Assembly: GCA_023441125.1 (NCBI GenBank)
Contig: JAEZQV010000312.1
Span: 1 to 33,189 of the forward strand
Length of the DNA: 33,189 nucleotides
Source: Bacillota bacterium
GTDB lineage: Bacteria; Bacillota_C; Negativicutes; Sporomusales; Sporomusaceae
Reading direction: 5' to 3'
Positions 16,642 through 26,200 of this stretch are shown piece after piece. Under the pieces are notes generated by a model. It made no database searches. It saw only the letters and a program-made list of their open reading frames with translations, and had not been told where the DNA came from. Numbering within the stretch: position 1 is the stretch's first letter; each line of letters opens with the position of its first letter. The translations under genes and the position numbers were made by a program.

Positions 16642-16932
16642 TTATTCATCAAAATCAAGTTCAGGCACGCGACTTACGGCTCCGACCGGACAAACGTTGC
16701 TGCAAATACCGCAGCCTTTGCAATACTTCAGGTTAAAGCTGATTCCGTTGTCCTGGGAGTAATTAACACAGGCATCCGGACAAAAAATGTAGCAGGTTTT
16801 ACACTCGGTGCATTGTTCTTTATCAACTACTGGACGGAGATACCGCCAGCTCCCGGTAATCATGCCCTCGTTTTCTGTCTGAGGGGAAGGAACAATAGCC
16901 GCAAATGGCACTTGTTTATATACTTTTGCCAT
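16642..16932 (-). CDS. Oxalate oxidoreductase, delta (ferredoxin) subunit
   Basis: A 96-residue 2[4Fe-4S] ferredoxin-like subunit. The first cluster uses C41, C44, C47 and C51 (CTECKTCYIFC) and the second C71, C74, C77 and C81 (CKGCGICSNVC), each cluster borrowing its fourth ligand from the other motif in the usual way. The N-terminal 30 residues match the PorD-type lead-in (GSWRYLRPV). It carries electrons from the TPP site to external ferredoxin. In Moorella, as I recall, gamma and delta are fused; here they are two genes 44 bases apart. The ribosome site GAGGTG precedes the ATG. Confidence 0.9.
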   Translation of the reverse strand: MAKVYKQVPFAAIVPSPQTENEGMITGSWRYLRPVVDKEQCTECKTCYIFCPDACVNYSQDNGISFNLKYCKGCGICSNVCPVGAVSRVPELDFDE

Positions 16933-16976
16933 GGTTACACCTCCTCAAAAATTTACCATTACCAGCATCAGACCAA

Positions 16977-17669
16977 CTATTTCCATTCCATCTCCAGCCT
17001 GCTCGGTTCTACAGGGCAGCCGGCTTCGCCGTTGCAAAAAGGCAAGATAACGACAGTATCCCAGCCTTGCTGCACAGCCGTTTTATTTTCGGCAATTTTA
17101 AGCAGGGATTCCAGTTTAACGATACCACTGGCTTTGGCAGCGGCAGCGGCCATGGCGGCGCCAACGCCGGCACCAATCTTAGTGTCGTCAATACAGCCTT
17201 CTGTGCCGTCGAAAGTATGGAAAACACCGGCTCCCAGGGCATCCGCGTCAATAGCGGCAAGTGCTTTTACCTTACCAAGATTTTCTTTGGGTGACAGGTA
17301 TTTGACCAGTTTGTTAACATCCCGCTTGGTATTGATGACAACAACAGTCCCATCCTTGCAGCCTTTCAGAATGTCATTGCCTTTGATGAGGGTCTCTTCA
17401 GCCAGCACCACAACATCCGGATGATAGTTCTCGTACTCGTAATAGGTCTCAATGGGCTCGGGGCTAATCCGGGCGTAACTTTTTACCGGCACACCGATCC
17501 GGTCGGGCAAATCCACATAGTTGTCGAAGAATTGATTATACTTGCCTTCGAGGTTACCAGCTTTGGCGAGCAGGGTAGCCGTGTCACGGGCTTCTTTGGC
17601 CAGGGTCACACCCCTAGTCCATACAGTTACTTCCTGCATCTTGGCGTCAACAGCAACCGCCAGTGTCAT
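16977..17669 (-). CDS. Oxalate oxidoreductase, gamma subunit
   Basis: A 230-residue PorC/gamma-type subunit and first gene of the four-subunit set. The family's glycine-rich opening (GRGGQG in pyruvate enzymes) is changed: here the N-terminus reads VDAKMQEVTVWTRGVTLAKE, so this is a divergent member. The later stretches PVKSYARIS and PDVVVLAEETLI match the gamma fold, which bridges alpha and delta. The C-terminus has two cysteines (FCNGEAGC). The ribosome site AAAGGGGGAGAG precedes the ATG. The 67-base gap to the Cdc48-type gene has no convincing promoter, so the two may share a transcript. Confidence 0.8.
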   Translation of the reverse strand: MTLAVAVDAKMQEVTVWTRGVTLAKEARDTATLLAKAGNLEGKYNQFFDNYVDLPDRIGVPVKSYARISPEPIETYYEYENYHPDVVVLAEETLIKGNDILKGCKDGTVVVINTKRDVNKLVKYLSPKENLGKVKALAAIDADALGAGVFHTFDGTEGCIDDTKIGAGVGAAMAAAAAKASGIVKLESLLKIAENKTAVQQGWDTVVILPFCNGEAGCPVEPSRLEMEWK

Positions 17670-17736
17670 TTTCTCTCCCCCTTTTTATACTTTGAGATTT
17701 GGCTACAGGTGACCATGAGAACCGTACTACCGTTCT

Positions 17737-19887
17737 TTAGCTATCACCCCCGTTTGAGCAACCGCCAATATTTTTTTGAGCTACCTGACGCAGACCATAG
17801 CTAAAGTCATCAGCCAGAACCCTGTAACCTTCAGACCTTACAGCTATACTCCGCGGTTGACTAACATACCGTTTCATGGCAGATAATGCGGCATGCTTAC
17901 AAATGGCTGCTATATCAGAACCAGCCAGCCCGTCGGTTGCACGGACCAGGAAGTTCAGATCAACATCTTGCGCCAAAGGCATATTGAGCGTATGAATCCG
18001 GAATATCTCCAACCGCTCCGTTTTGCCTGGCAGCGGCAGTTCGACTATATAGTCGAACCTGCCCGGACGCATCAGGGCCGGATCAACCATGTCTGGCCGG
18101 TTAGTGGCGGCAATAACAATTACGTTGGCGCTATCCATGAGACTGTCTAATTCCAGCAACAGCTGACTGACCAGACGATCGGTCCCGCTGCGGTCGGATA
18201 CCGCCCTTACGGGCGCTAAGGCATCAATTTCATCAAAGAACAAAATACAAGGGGCAATCTGTTTGGCCCGCTTAAAAATCAGTCGCAACCCTTTTTCCGC
18301 TTCGCCAAACCAGCGGGAATTAAGTGTCGCAGCGTCAACGGTGATGAAATGGGCTTCGCTGGAGCCGGCTAACGCTCTTACTACCAAGGTTTTGCCGGTT
18401 CCCGGGCACCCTGTCAGCATAAAGCCTTTCGGCATATTGTGCTGTATCTCTTTCACAAGCTCAGCATGCTGCAGGGGAATATCAATCATAGCCTGGAGAT
18501 TTTGTTTGATATCCGCCAGGCCGCCGACTTGCTCCCATTTGACATTGGGCCGTTCAGAGAAAAATTCCCTGGTAGCCGTAGGCTCCACTTCCCGGAACGC
18601 GGCATAAAAGTCGTCCATAGTGATTGTCAGTTTATCTAAATCCTCTTCACGAATCCCGGCGGCAAAATCAATTTGCGGCAAGAGGCGCCTTACAGCATTC
18701 ATGCCGGCTTCTTTACAAAGAATGGCGATATCGGCGCCAACAAAACCATGTGTCATCTGCGCAAGTTTTTCGATGTTCACGGAATTATCAATCATCATAA
18801 AGCGGGTATGTATTTTTAATATTCTTAATCTTCCAGGCCTGTCAGGCGGATTTATGGATAATTCCCGGTCAAAGCGCCCTGGGCGTCTGAGCGCCGGGTC
18901 GACCATATCCGGTACATTGGTCGCGCCGATGATAATGACCTGTCCCCTGTGCTTTAGACCATCCATCAGCGCTAAGAGCTGAGCAACAACCCGTTTTTCC
19001 ACATCGCCGATCACGTCGGTCCGCTTGGGGGCAATGGCATCAATTTCATCAATAAAAATAATGGCCGGTGCCCGTCTTTGGGCAGTCTCAAATAGTTCTC
19101 TTAAGCGGGCCTCACTTTCCCCGTAAAACTTATTAATAATTTCAGGCCCGTTTACGTGCAGGAAGGCGGCATTGGTTTCACTGGCTACCGCTCTGGCCAT
19201 CAGGGTTTTACCCGTACCGGGCGGACCGTACAACAGCACACCCTTGGGTGCTTCCACACCTAACTGACGAAAAATCTCCGGATACTTAAGCGGCAGTTCA
19301 ACCATTTCCCGGACCCGCTGTAATTCTTTGTCAAGGCCGCCGACATCCTCGTAAGAAGCGCGAAAGCGCCTGTCTTCGGCGGCATCCTGTTCAGTCACTT
19401 TGATTTTAGTGGCCGTATTAACTACGACCGGTCCCTGGGGCGCAGTGCCGATGACTGTAAAAAACTGGCTTCTTGCTCCGGCCAGGCTAACCTTTACCCG
19501 GTCGCCGGCAAGCAGCGGCAGTCCGTTTAACACCCGTTCCAGGTGTTTGATATCCTGGGCATCGCTAAAATCTATGGTCACGTCCAGCGGACTCATAACC
19601 ACCGTCTGCGCCGGCTGGCGCGCAACCTTGCGTATGGTTATCCGCTCATCGATCCCGACACCGGCATTTTCTCTGATAATGGATTCTATCTGAGCCAGGT
19701 TTTGATTTTTAAATTGACTAAAACAGGGTACCACTTTGGCAACTGTCGTTTTACGGCCTTGAATTTCTACAATATCTCCTAAGATAACTTCCATTTTTTC
19801 CATATCGGCATTATCAATCCGGACATATCCCTGACCAACATCTTCCGGCATAGCATCAGCAACTCTAAAGGACAGCGCTTTTTCCAT
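17737..19887 (-). CDS. Cdc48-family AAA+ ATPase
   Basis: I place the start at 19887 (MEKALSFRVADAMPEDVGQG), the usual Cdc48 N-domain opening, giving 716 residues; GAGGGGG lies 11 bases upstream. The layout is a Cdc48 N domain (1-180), D1 with Walker A GPPGTGKT, pore loop KFYGESE, Walker B IIFIDEID and arginine fingers RRPGRFDRE, then D2 with Walker A GCPGTGKT, SRWFGEAEKG, LFFDEIDA and MRPGRFDY. Both ATPase rings look active. The D2 Walker A has Cys in place of the common Pro. Cdc48/VAT proteins unfold or remodel proteins; the archaeal-type form is patchy in bacteria. Its position directly upstream of, and codirectional with, the oxalate oxidoreductase suggests a link, but the substrate is not known. 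Confidence 0.92.
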   Translation of the reverse strand: MEKALSFRVADAMPEDVGQGYVRIDNADMEKMEVILGDIVEIQGRKTTVAKVVPCFSQFKNQNLAQIESIIRENAGVGIDERITIRKVARQPAQTVVMSPLDVTIDFSDAQDIKHLERVLNGLPLLAGDRVKVSLAGARSQFFTVIGTAPQGPVVVNTATKIKVTEQDAAEDRRFRASYEDVGGLDKELQRVREMVELPLKYPEIFRQLGVEAPKGVLLYGPPGTGKTLMARAVASETNAAFLHVNGPEIINKFYGESEARLRELFETAQRRAPAIIFIDEIDAIAPKRTDVIGDVEKRVVAQLLALMDGLKHRGQVIIIGATNVPDMVDPALRRPGRFDRELSINPPDRPGRLRILKIHTRFMMIDNSVNIEKLAQMTHGFVGADIAILCKEAGMNAVRRLLPQIDFAAGIREEDLDKLTITMDDFYAAFREVEPTATREFFSERPNVKWEQVGGLADIKQNLQAMIDIPLQHAELVKEIQHNMPKGFMLTGCPGTGKTLVVRALAGSSEAHFITVDAATLNSRWFGEAEKGLRLIFKRAKQIAPCILFFDEIDALAPVRAVSDRSGTDRLVSQLLLELDSLMDSANVIVIAATNRPDMVDPALMRPGRFDYIVELPLPGKTERLEIFRIHTLNMPLAQDVDLNFLVRATDGLAGSDIAAICKHAALSAMKRYVSQPRSIAVRSEGYRVLADDFSYGLRQVAQKNIGGCSNGGDS

Positions 19888-19941
19888 ACTCTGGTTATCC
19901 CCCTCTAGAAGGTGGTCTTTTGGAAATATCTCACAGTTGTA

Positions 19942-19970
19942 ATTATAAATCCTAGGCCCTGGCTTGACTA
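19942..19970 (-). promoter_or_regulatory. Candidate sigma-A promoter of the Cdc48 gene
   Basis: On the minus strand TAGTCA (19965-19970) and a perfect TATAAT (19942-19947) are 17 bases apart. It sits about 55 bases before the chosen start, after the terminator of the response regulator gene. It may also serve the oxidoreductase genes downstream. Confidence 0.55.
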
Positions 19971-20024
19971 CTATATGGTAAATAAGGATCATTTTGTAAA
20001 TATAAATCATACAAGCTGCTTTAA

Positions 20025-20071
20025 TAAAAAAAGAGACAGCAAACTTCTCGGTGTCGAGCTGTTTACTCTCT
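20025..20071 (-). terminator. Terminator after the response regulator gene
   Basis: On the minus strand GAGAG...CAGC pairs with GCTGTCTC, with an internal bulge, and is followed directly by TTTTTTTATT. The stem is imperfect but the T-run is strong and it lies just beyond the stop at 20080. Confidence 0.55.
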
Positions 20072-20079
20072 CCTGTGAA

Positions 20080-20790
20080 TTAAATGGAGAACGAATCATC
20101 CTTAATATACTTATGCAGCGGCCTTCCTACCGGGCCATAGGAAAGGATGCCTTTAAGCCAGCCGTTGTCAAATAAGTAGTTTAAATAACGCCGCACGGTG
20201 ACTCTTGAAATGCCAATCAGTTTGGAAATCTCACTGGCGGTAAAATACCCGGTCTGATCGCTGATTGTATACAGCACAGATTCCAGTGTTGCCTTGTCCA
20301 GGCCTTTGGGAATATTATCTTTCAGATCCTCCAGACAACTGGCGACAGCTTCTCCCGAAACTGCGCCCTTAAGACAGTCAATATCCCGCTGGCACAGCTG
20401 CTGTATATTTTTGAGCCGGTCATGATATTGCTGGTAATTCTTCAGCGCTTTTTTGAAGCGTTGAAATGTAAATGGTTTTATAATATAGTCAACCACCCCG
20501 CATTGCATGCCTTGCTGGATGGTATCCGAACGGTGGGCAGCAGTAACCAGGATAACATCAAGATTAATGCCTTCGGCTCTTACCCGCCGCAATAGATCAA
20601 TCCCGCTTTCTCCCGGCATATATACATCTAAAATAACTAGTTGCGGCCGGCTTTTGACGATAATGTCATAGCCTTCTGCGGCATTTGCTGCCTGTCCAGT
20701 CAGTTTGAAGCCTTTTACCTGACTGATATATTGCCGGTGAAGTTCCAGAACCATAGGGTCATCTTCCACAATAACGATATCGATTCCCAT
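20080..20790 (-). CDS. CitB/DcuR-type response regulator
   Basis: A 236-residue two-component regulator. The receiver domain (1-120) has the acidic pocket D10/D11 (VEDDP), the phospho-acceptor D55 (VILDVYMPG), T83 and K105 (IIKPF). The C-terminal part (about 165-230) is a helix-turn-helix typical of the CitB/DcuR/DpiA group (SKLIGISRVTVRRYLNYL). These regulators usually control uptake and fermentation of di- and tricarboxylates. The gene follows its kinase by 30 bases. Likely targets in this window are the flanking oxalate/permease genes or the pyruvate carboxylase region, but no binding site could be proven. Confidence 0.92.
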   Translation of the reverse strand: MGIDIVIVEDDPMVLELHRQYISQVKGFKLTGQAANAAEGYDIIVKSRPQLVILDVYMPGESGIDLLRRVRAEGINLDVILVTAAHRSDTIQQGMQCGVVDYIIKPFTFQRFKKALKNYQQYHDRLKNIQQLCQRDIDCLKGAVSGEAVASCLEDLKDNIPKGLDKATLESVLYTISDQTGYFTASEISKLIGISRVTVRRYLNYLFDNGWLKGILSYGPVGRPLHKYIKDDSFSI

Positions 20791-20820
20791 AATCCGGTTC
20801 CTCCCTATCTTGCTTTACTT

Positions 20821-22707
20821 TTAGCGTATCGGTATCTTAATCCGGAATGTACTGCCTTCGTTTTCACGCGAATGTACGGCAATAGTACCCCCGCAAATTT
20901 TCACCTCCTGTCTGACCAATGCTAAGCCAATCCCCCGGTTTCCCTGTTTGGTCGAAAAACCACGCTGATAAATTTTCCGCTGGCAAGACGCCGGTATCCC
21001 TTTCCCCAGATCGCTGACCGTAATATTCAGGTACTTCTTGCCTTCAAACACATACACATTAATAACGCGCCGTTCGGCCGGCAGACAGGCAACGGCCTCC
21101 ATGGCATTGCTGATTAAATTTCCCAGCACCGTTACCATGGATAAACTGCTGAAGCAGGCAGGCAGCGTCACCAGCTTGCTGCGGGAATGAAGCTTGAGTG
21201 AAATTCCCTGTTCACTGGACTGACTTATTTTCCCGATCAGGAGTCCCGCCGTCGCTTGATCCTTAATCCGGCGGACGATTGAGCTGACCATGTCCTGCTG
21301 ACTTTTGTACATCAGCGTGATGAGTTCCACCACTTTATCATATTGTTTCATCTGAATCAGGCCGGAAATGGCATGAAGCTTATTGGCAAATTCATGCGAC
21401 TGAGCCCGCATTGACTCCAGAAGACTTTTTAGTCCCACCAGTTCCTCCGCCAGGATTTTTACATCCTGTTTGTCCCGGAAGGTGGCAATGGCGCCAATAA
21501 CAGCACCATTTACAATCAGCGGCACCCGATTGGTAATGATGGCTTTATCGCCGACTTCCTGTTCCTGATCATATTCTGCCTGCATGGTCTTGATCACGAT
21601 TGGCAAGCGTGAATTGGGCAATACCTCCAAAATATGCTTGCCGATGATATTATCCTGCCGTCCTAATAAGCGTTTTCCCTCGCTGTTGACCATATCGACA
21701 AACCCCTCAGCATTGACCGCCACGACACCTTCACGCATACAATGCATAATAGCGCGCTTTTGTTCCAGAATAACGGTTACCTGATGAATGCGCTGCTGCA
21801 GTTCAAAATCGGCATCACCATACAGTTGGGCATTATGGACAGCAATAGCCGCATGATTGGCAAACGTTTTCAATAATTGCTGATCGACCGACGTAGTTTT
21901 GCCGTTAGAGCGGAAGCCGACAATCAACACACCCATATCCACTTCATGCAAACAAAGTTTTATTAGCGTCGCTCTGGCCAGGCCTTCCTGCTCAAAAACA
22001 GCTTTCACCTGTTCAGACTGAACATTGTCCCGTTCAATATTCATAACACTGGTGGCATATACTATCAACCGGGAAATTACAGCCGCGGAATCGGCATCAC
22101 GCCATCCTGCCGTAATCGGGGCATGCAAATCACTGCTTTCATTAATTAATAGGATACTGCCGCAGTCCGCGTTAAACAAACGGATCGCGCTAACGACAAT
22201 AAAATCCAATACCTCCTTCAGATCCAGCGAGGAGGTTAAACAGGCCGCAATTTCATTGATGGTCCGGAGCTGCTCAAATTGCTTATAGACTGTTTCTTCA
22301 TAAAGCGTAAAAAAATACTCGGAAACAAACACCCTGGTTCTGTCCAGTAAGGAATCAATCTCACGCCGGTACCGGTTGAGACTGTTCCAGTCATCTTTTA
22401 GATATAAAGTCATCGCGTCTTTCACTGATTTCTCATATAAATCAAAAAGCAGCATGATATCCGACAACTTGACACCCTGTTCGAGTCTTCGTTTGCATAC
22501 CTCGCTGATATAGATCCGCAAGGGAGTAAATGTATCGTAAGAAACTGATTGAATGAGCGCCTCAGTCAGATTAATAATTTCCCGGTTCAGCTCATCCCGG
22601 GGCATATTGACGTAAGAAACCGGTTCACCGGCGGTGTCCAATTCGCACACAGTACCTGCATTGACTTCATCCTGGATGAATTCCAGGATATTGGCCAGCC
22701 GACTCAT
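20821..22707 (-). CDS. Soluble sensor histidine kinase (N-terminal helical domain, GAF, PAS, DcuS/CitA-type kinase)
   Basis: A 628-residue kinase with no transmembrane segment, so it must sense something inside the cell. Residues 1-150 are a helical RsbRD-like domain, 150-310 a GAF domain (EIAACLTSSLDLKEVLDFI), about 320-430 a PAS domain (MREGVVAVNAEGFVDMVNSEG), then the phospho-acceptor histidine in SHEFANKLHAISGLIQ and an ATPase domain with N box LGNLISNAMEA and G boxes SDLGKGIP and GNRGIGLALV. The SHEFxNKLH pattern is that of CitA/DcuS kinases, but those are membrane-bound. It pairs with the response regulator just downstream. The signal is unknown; a small carboxylate or redox cue fits the neighbours. 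Confidence 0.92.
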   Translation of the reverse strand: MSRLANILEFIQDEVNAGTVCELDTAGEPVSYVNMPRDELNREIINLTEALIQSVSYDTFTPLRIYISEVCKRRLEQGVKLSDIMLLFDLYEKSVKDAMTLYLKDDWNSLNRYRREIDSLLDRTRVFVSEYFFTLYEETVYKQFEQLRTINEIAACLTSSLDLKEVLDFIVVSAIRLFNADCGSILLINESSDLHAPITAGWRDADSAAVISRLIVYATSVMNIERDNVQSEQVKAVFEQEGLARATLIKLCLHEVDMGVLIVGFRSNGKTTSVDQQLLKTFANHAAIAVHNAQLYGDADFELQQRIHQVTVILEQKRAIMHCMREGVVAVNAEGFVDMVNSEGKRLLGRQDNIIGKHILEVLPNSRLPIVIKTMQAEYDQEQEVGDKAIITNRVPLIVNGAVIGAIATFRDKQDVKILAEELVGLKSLLESMRAQSHEFANKLHAISGLIQMKQYDKVVELITLMYKSQQDMVSSIVRRIKDQATAGLLIGKISQSSEQGISLKLHSRSKLVTLPACFSSLSMVTVLGNLISNAMEAVACLPAERRVINVYVFEGKKYLNITVSDLGKGIPASCQRKIYQRGFSTKQGNRGIGLALVRQEVKICGGTIAVHSRENEGSTFRIKIPIR

Positions 22708-22761
22708 AAAACCACCTTACTCACATTTTTTTGGTTCTTTATTTATTTTTCTTTCCGTTTA

Positions 22762-22790
22762 TTGACTACCCCTATGCTAGTACTTATTAT
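22762..22790 (+). promoter_or_regulatory. Sigma-A promoter for the small acidic protein and pyruvate carboxylase
   Basis: TTGACT (22762-22767) and TATTAT (22785-22790) are 17 bases apart on the plus strand, a close match to consensus. Transcription would start near 22797, giving an 80-base AT-rich leader before the 63-residue gene. Confidence 0.65.
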
Positions 22791-22877
22791 ATAATCAAAT
22801 GACTTTTTTTTCCAGGGTATTTTTTTAAATTTTCGCACTATGGAACTCTCATATTAAAATATTTTGGAGGAACGCAA

Positions 22878-23069
22878 ATGGCGCTACACGATGATAATCC
22901 GCTTGCTGACCCAGCTGCCCAAACAGTCATTGAAGTTGAAGACACACAATCCGACGGTGAAGATCCCTCCCGGCAGCCGCAAACCGACACCTTAAAACAA
23001 ATCGTTTTTAAGGAAATAAAAACTTTGGTAGCCGATTATATTGAATATGCAAAAAATGCCGATTTATAA
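22878..23069 (+). CDS. Unrecognised small acidic protein
   Basis: A 63-residue protein with TTGGAGG 6-7 bases before the ATG, so it is very probably translated. The first half is acidic and disordered (DDNPLADPAAQ, EVEDTQSDGEDP); the second half is a predicted amphipathic helix (IVFKEIKTLVADYIEYAKNA). I know no family for it. It stands alone between a good promoter and pyruvate carboxylase, divergent from the kinase gene. A small regulatory or protein-binding role is possible but unproven. Confidence 0.7.
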   Translation: MALHDDNPLADPAAQTVIEVEDTQSDGEDPSRQPQTDTLKQIVFKEIKTLVADYIEYAKNADL

Positions 23070-23126
23070 TCAATTAGGGGGCAATGTCTTTTAAAAATAA
23101 CTATACTAATATTTTCGCAATATCGC

Positions 23127-23177
23127 TTGTGTTTTTTGTAAATCGGTGGTAAATTACGAATTACAGTTGTGTTTTTT
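23127..23177 (+). repeat. Direct repeat upstream of pyruvate carboxylase
   Basis: TTGTGTTTTTT occurs at 23127-23137 and again at 23167-23177, exactly 40 bases apart, which is close to four helical turns. Both lie in the 143-base gap before the pyruvate carboxylase start, so they could be binding sites, although the T-rich composition makes chance possible. Confidence 0.35.
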
Positions 23178-23212
23178 AAATGTACTATTGGTTGCTTTAG
23201 GAGGGAAAGTCA

Positions 23213-26200
23213 ATGAAAAATATTAAAACGGTGTTGGTGGCCAACCGGGGAGAAATTGCCATCCGGGTTATCCGCGCCTGTAATGAGTTAGGCATACGCA
23301 CAATAGCTGTCTATTCCAAAGAAGATATCTTCTCACTGCATCGCTATAAAGCGGATGAGGCTTATTTAGTAGGCGAGGGCAAAAGCCCTGTTGATGCTTA
23401 CCTTGATATTGAAGGCATCCTGCGCATAGCCAAGAATCGCGGCGTAGACGCCATCCATCCCGGTTATGGCTTTTTATCCGAAAACATTAATCTGGCTAAA
23501 CGCTGTCAGGAAGAAGGCATTACTTTCATCGGACCGACGATTGAACAGCTGGCCATGTTCGGTGATAAAATCAATGCCCGTGCCCAGGCGGTGGCGGCAG
23601 GCCTGCCGGTTATTCCCGGCAGCAACGGCCCTGTACATAGTTTGGCAGAAGTCCGGGAGTTCGCTGACCGCTTCGGTTATCCGTTCATCATCAAAGCCAT
23701 TTTGGGCGGCGGTGGCCGCGGTATGCGGATTGTCCGCACGGCCGCTTCCATCGAGGAATCCTATGTGCGTGCTAAATCGGAAGCCAAAGCTTCCTTTGGC
23801 GATGACCAGATTTATGTCGAGCGGCTGCTGGAGTACCCCAAGCATATTGAGGTGCAAATCCTCGGCGATCAGCATGGCAATGTTATTCACCTATATGAAA
23901 GAGACTGCTCGGTGCAGCGCCGGCATCAAAAAGTAATTGAAATTGCGCCCAGCATCTCACTGCCGGATGAATTGCGGCTGGAAATCTGCAATGCGGCTGT
24001 CCGCCTGATGAAAGCCGTTGGCTATATCAGCGCCGGGACGGTTGAGTTTTTGGTAACACCCGACCACAAGTTTTATTTCATAGAAGTCAACCCCCGCATT
24101 CAGGTAGAACATACCATTACTGAAATGATAACAGGGGTGGACATTGTTCAGGCCCAGCTCTTTATCGCCGACGGCACCACACTGAGCGACGAACGGATTG
24201 GCATCTCTGATCAGAGCAGTGTTAAATGCAACGGTCATGCCATCCAATGCCGGGTAACCACCGAAGACCCGGCCAATCAATTTATGCCGGATACCGGCAA
24301 AATTACGGCTTACCGCAGCGGCGGCGGCTTTGGCGTCCGTCTGGACGCCGGCAATGCGTATGCCGGTTCAGTCATCACCCCCTATTACGACTCACTGTTA
24401 GTAAAAGTCTCTACCTGGGGCCTGACCCATAAAAGCGCCATTGCCAAAATGAAACGCTGCCTGGGTGAGTTCCGCATCCGCGGGATAAAATCCAATATCC
24501 CGTTCCTCTATAACGTAGTCAACCATGACGACTTTTTAAGCGGCCACTATTACACGACCTTTATCGATACATCGCCGGAGTTATTTGTATTCTCTCAGGC
24601 CCAGGACAGAGGCAGCAAACTGCTGCAATACCTGGCCGATACAACAGTCAACGGCTTTGACGGCATAGCGAAGCAGGCCAAACCCAGCTTCCCGCCGGCC
24701 AGAGTCCCGGCTGCGCCAAAAGGTCCTTTGCCCGCAGGCACCAAGCAAATCTTCGACCAGCACGGACCCGACGGGCTGGTGGCCTGGATTAAAGAGCAAA
24801 AAGAGGTCTTACTGACAGATACGACATTCCGGGACGCCCATCAGTCCTTGCTGGCTACCCGGGTGCGTACCCACGATATGTTAAATGTAATCGCCCCCAC
24901 CGCCCATATGCTGCCCAATCTATTCTCCCTGGAGATGTGGGGCGGAGCCACCTTTGATGTTGCCTACCGTTTTTTAAAGGAGGACCCCTGGAAGCGGCTG
25001 GAAGCCCTTAGAAAACAAGCGCCTAATATTCTGTTTCAGATGCTCTTGCGCGGTTCTAATGCCGTCGGCTATACCAGTTACCCCGACAATGTCATTCGTG
25101 CCTTTGTGGCTCAGGCCGCTGAATCGGGTATTGATATTTTCCGCATCTTTGACAGTTTGAACTGGCTTGCCGGCATGACCGTTGCCATTGATGCCGTGCG
25201 CCAGTCCGGCAAAGTGGCCGAGGTTGCCGTGTGCTACGCCGGCGACATCCTGGATGCTTCCCGGCCCAAATACGACCTTAAATATTATGTGAATTTAGCC
25301 AAAGAAATTGAACAGGCAGGCGCGCATACCCTGTGTATTAAAGATATGGCCGGCTTGCTTAAGCCGGAAGCAGCGTACCGGCTGATTTCCGCTCTCAAAG
25401 AGTCGGTCGAGCTGCCTATCCACCTGCATATGCATGACACCAGCGGCAATGGCATCTATGCCTATGCCCGGGCCATTGACGCCGGCGTGGACATTGTCGA
25501 TACAGCCATCTCGTCAATGTCAGGCATGTCCTCACAGCCAAGCGGCAATACCCTCTATTATGCGCTGGAAGGTCATGCGCGGCAGCCGAAAGTAAATATC
25601 CGCCATTTGAACCAATTATCGCATTACTGGGAAGATGTCCGCGCCTACTACAAAGATTTCGAAAGCAGCCTCTTCTTCCCCAATCCCGAGGTCTATCAGC
25701 ATGAAATGCCGGGCGGACAATACAGCAATTTGCGGCAGCAGGCCAAGTCACTGGGCCTGGAAACACAATGGGATAAAGTAAAAGAGGTTTACCGGCAAGT
25801 CAATGATCTATTCGGCGATATTGTCAAAGTTACGCCCTCTTCCAAAATAGTTGGTGATATGGCTTTATACATGGTGGAAAATAACCTGACGGAAGATGAC
25901 ATTTACGACACAGGCGACACACTGGATTTCCCCAACTCGGTGGTAGAATTCTTCTCCGGCCAGATCGGCCAGCCTTACCAGGGTTTTCCGAAAGAGCTGC
26001 AGCGCATCATCCTTAAAGGCAAAAAACCATTAACCACCAGACCGGGTGAAGCCTTGGAACCGGCTAACTTTAACGAAATCCGCAATGGCCTGTCCGGGAC
26101 TTTGCAACGTCCGGTAACCGACTGCGATGTATTGGCCCATTCACTCTATCCTAAGGTATTCTCCGATTGGGTGAATTTCGTCAACACCTATGGCGATGTA

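Noticed and set aside
16813..17424. Open frame of 203 codons on the plus strand, opposite gamma and delta subunit genes
   Set aside because: It is antisense to two conserved subunit genes and shows no ribosome site or protein-like composition.
17670..17736. Sigma-54 promoter in front of the oxidoreductase gamma gene
   Set aside because: A TGG...GCC stretch on the minus strand resembles it, but the GG-to-GC spacing is one base too short, which normally abolishes function.
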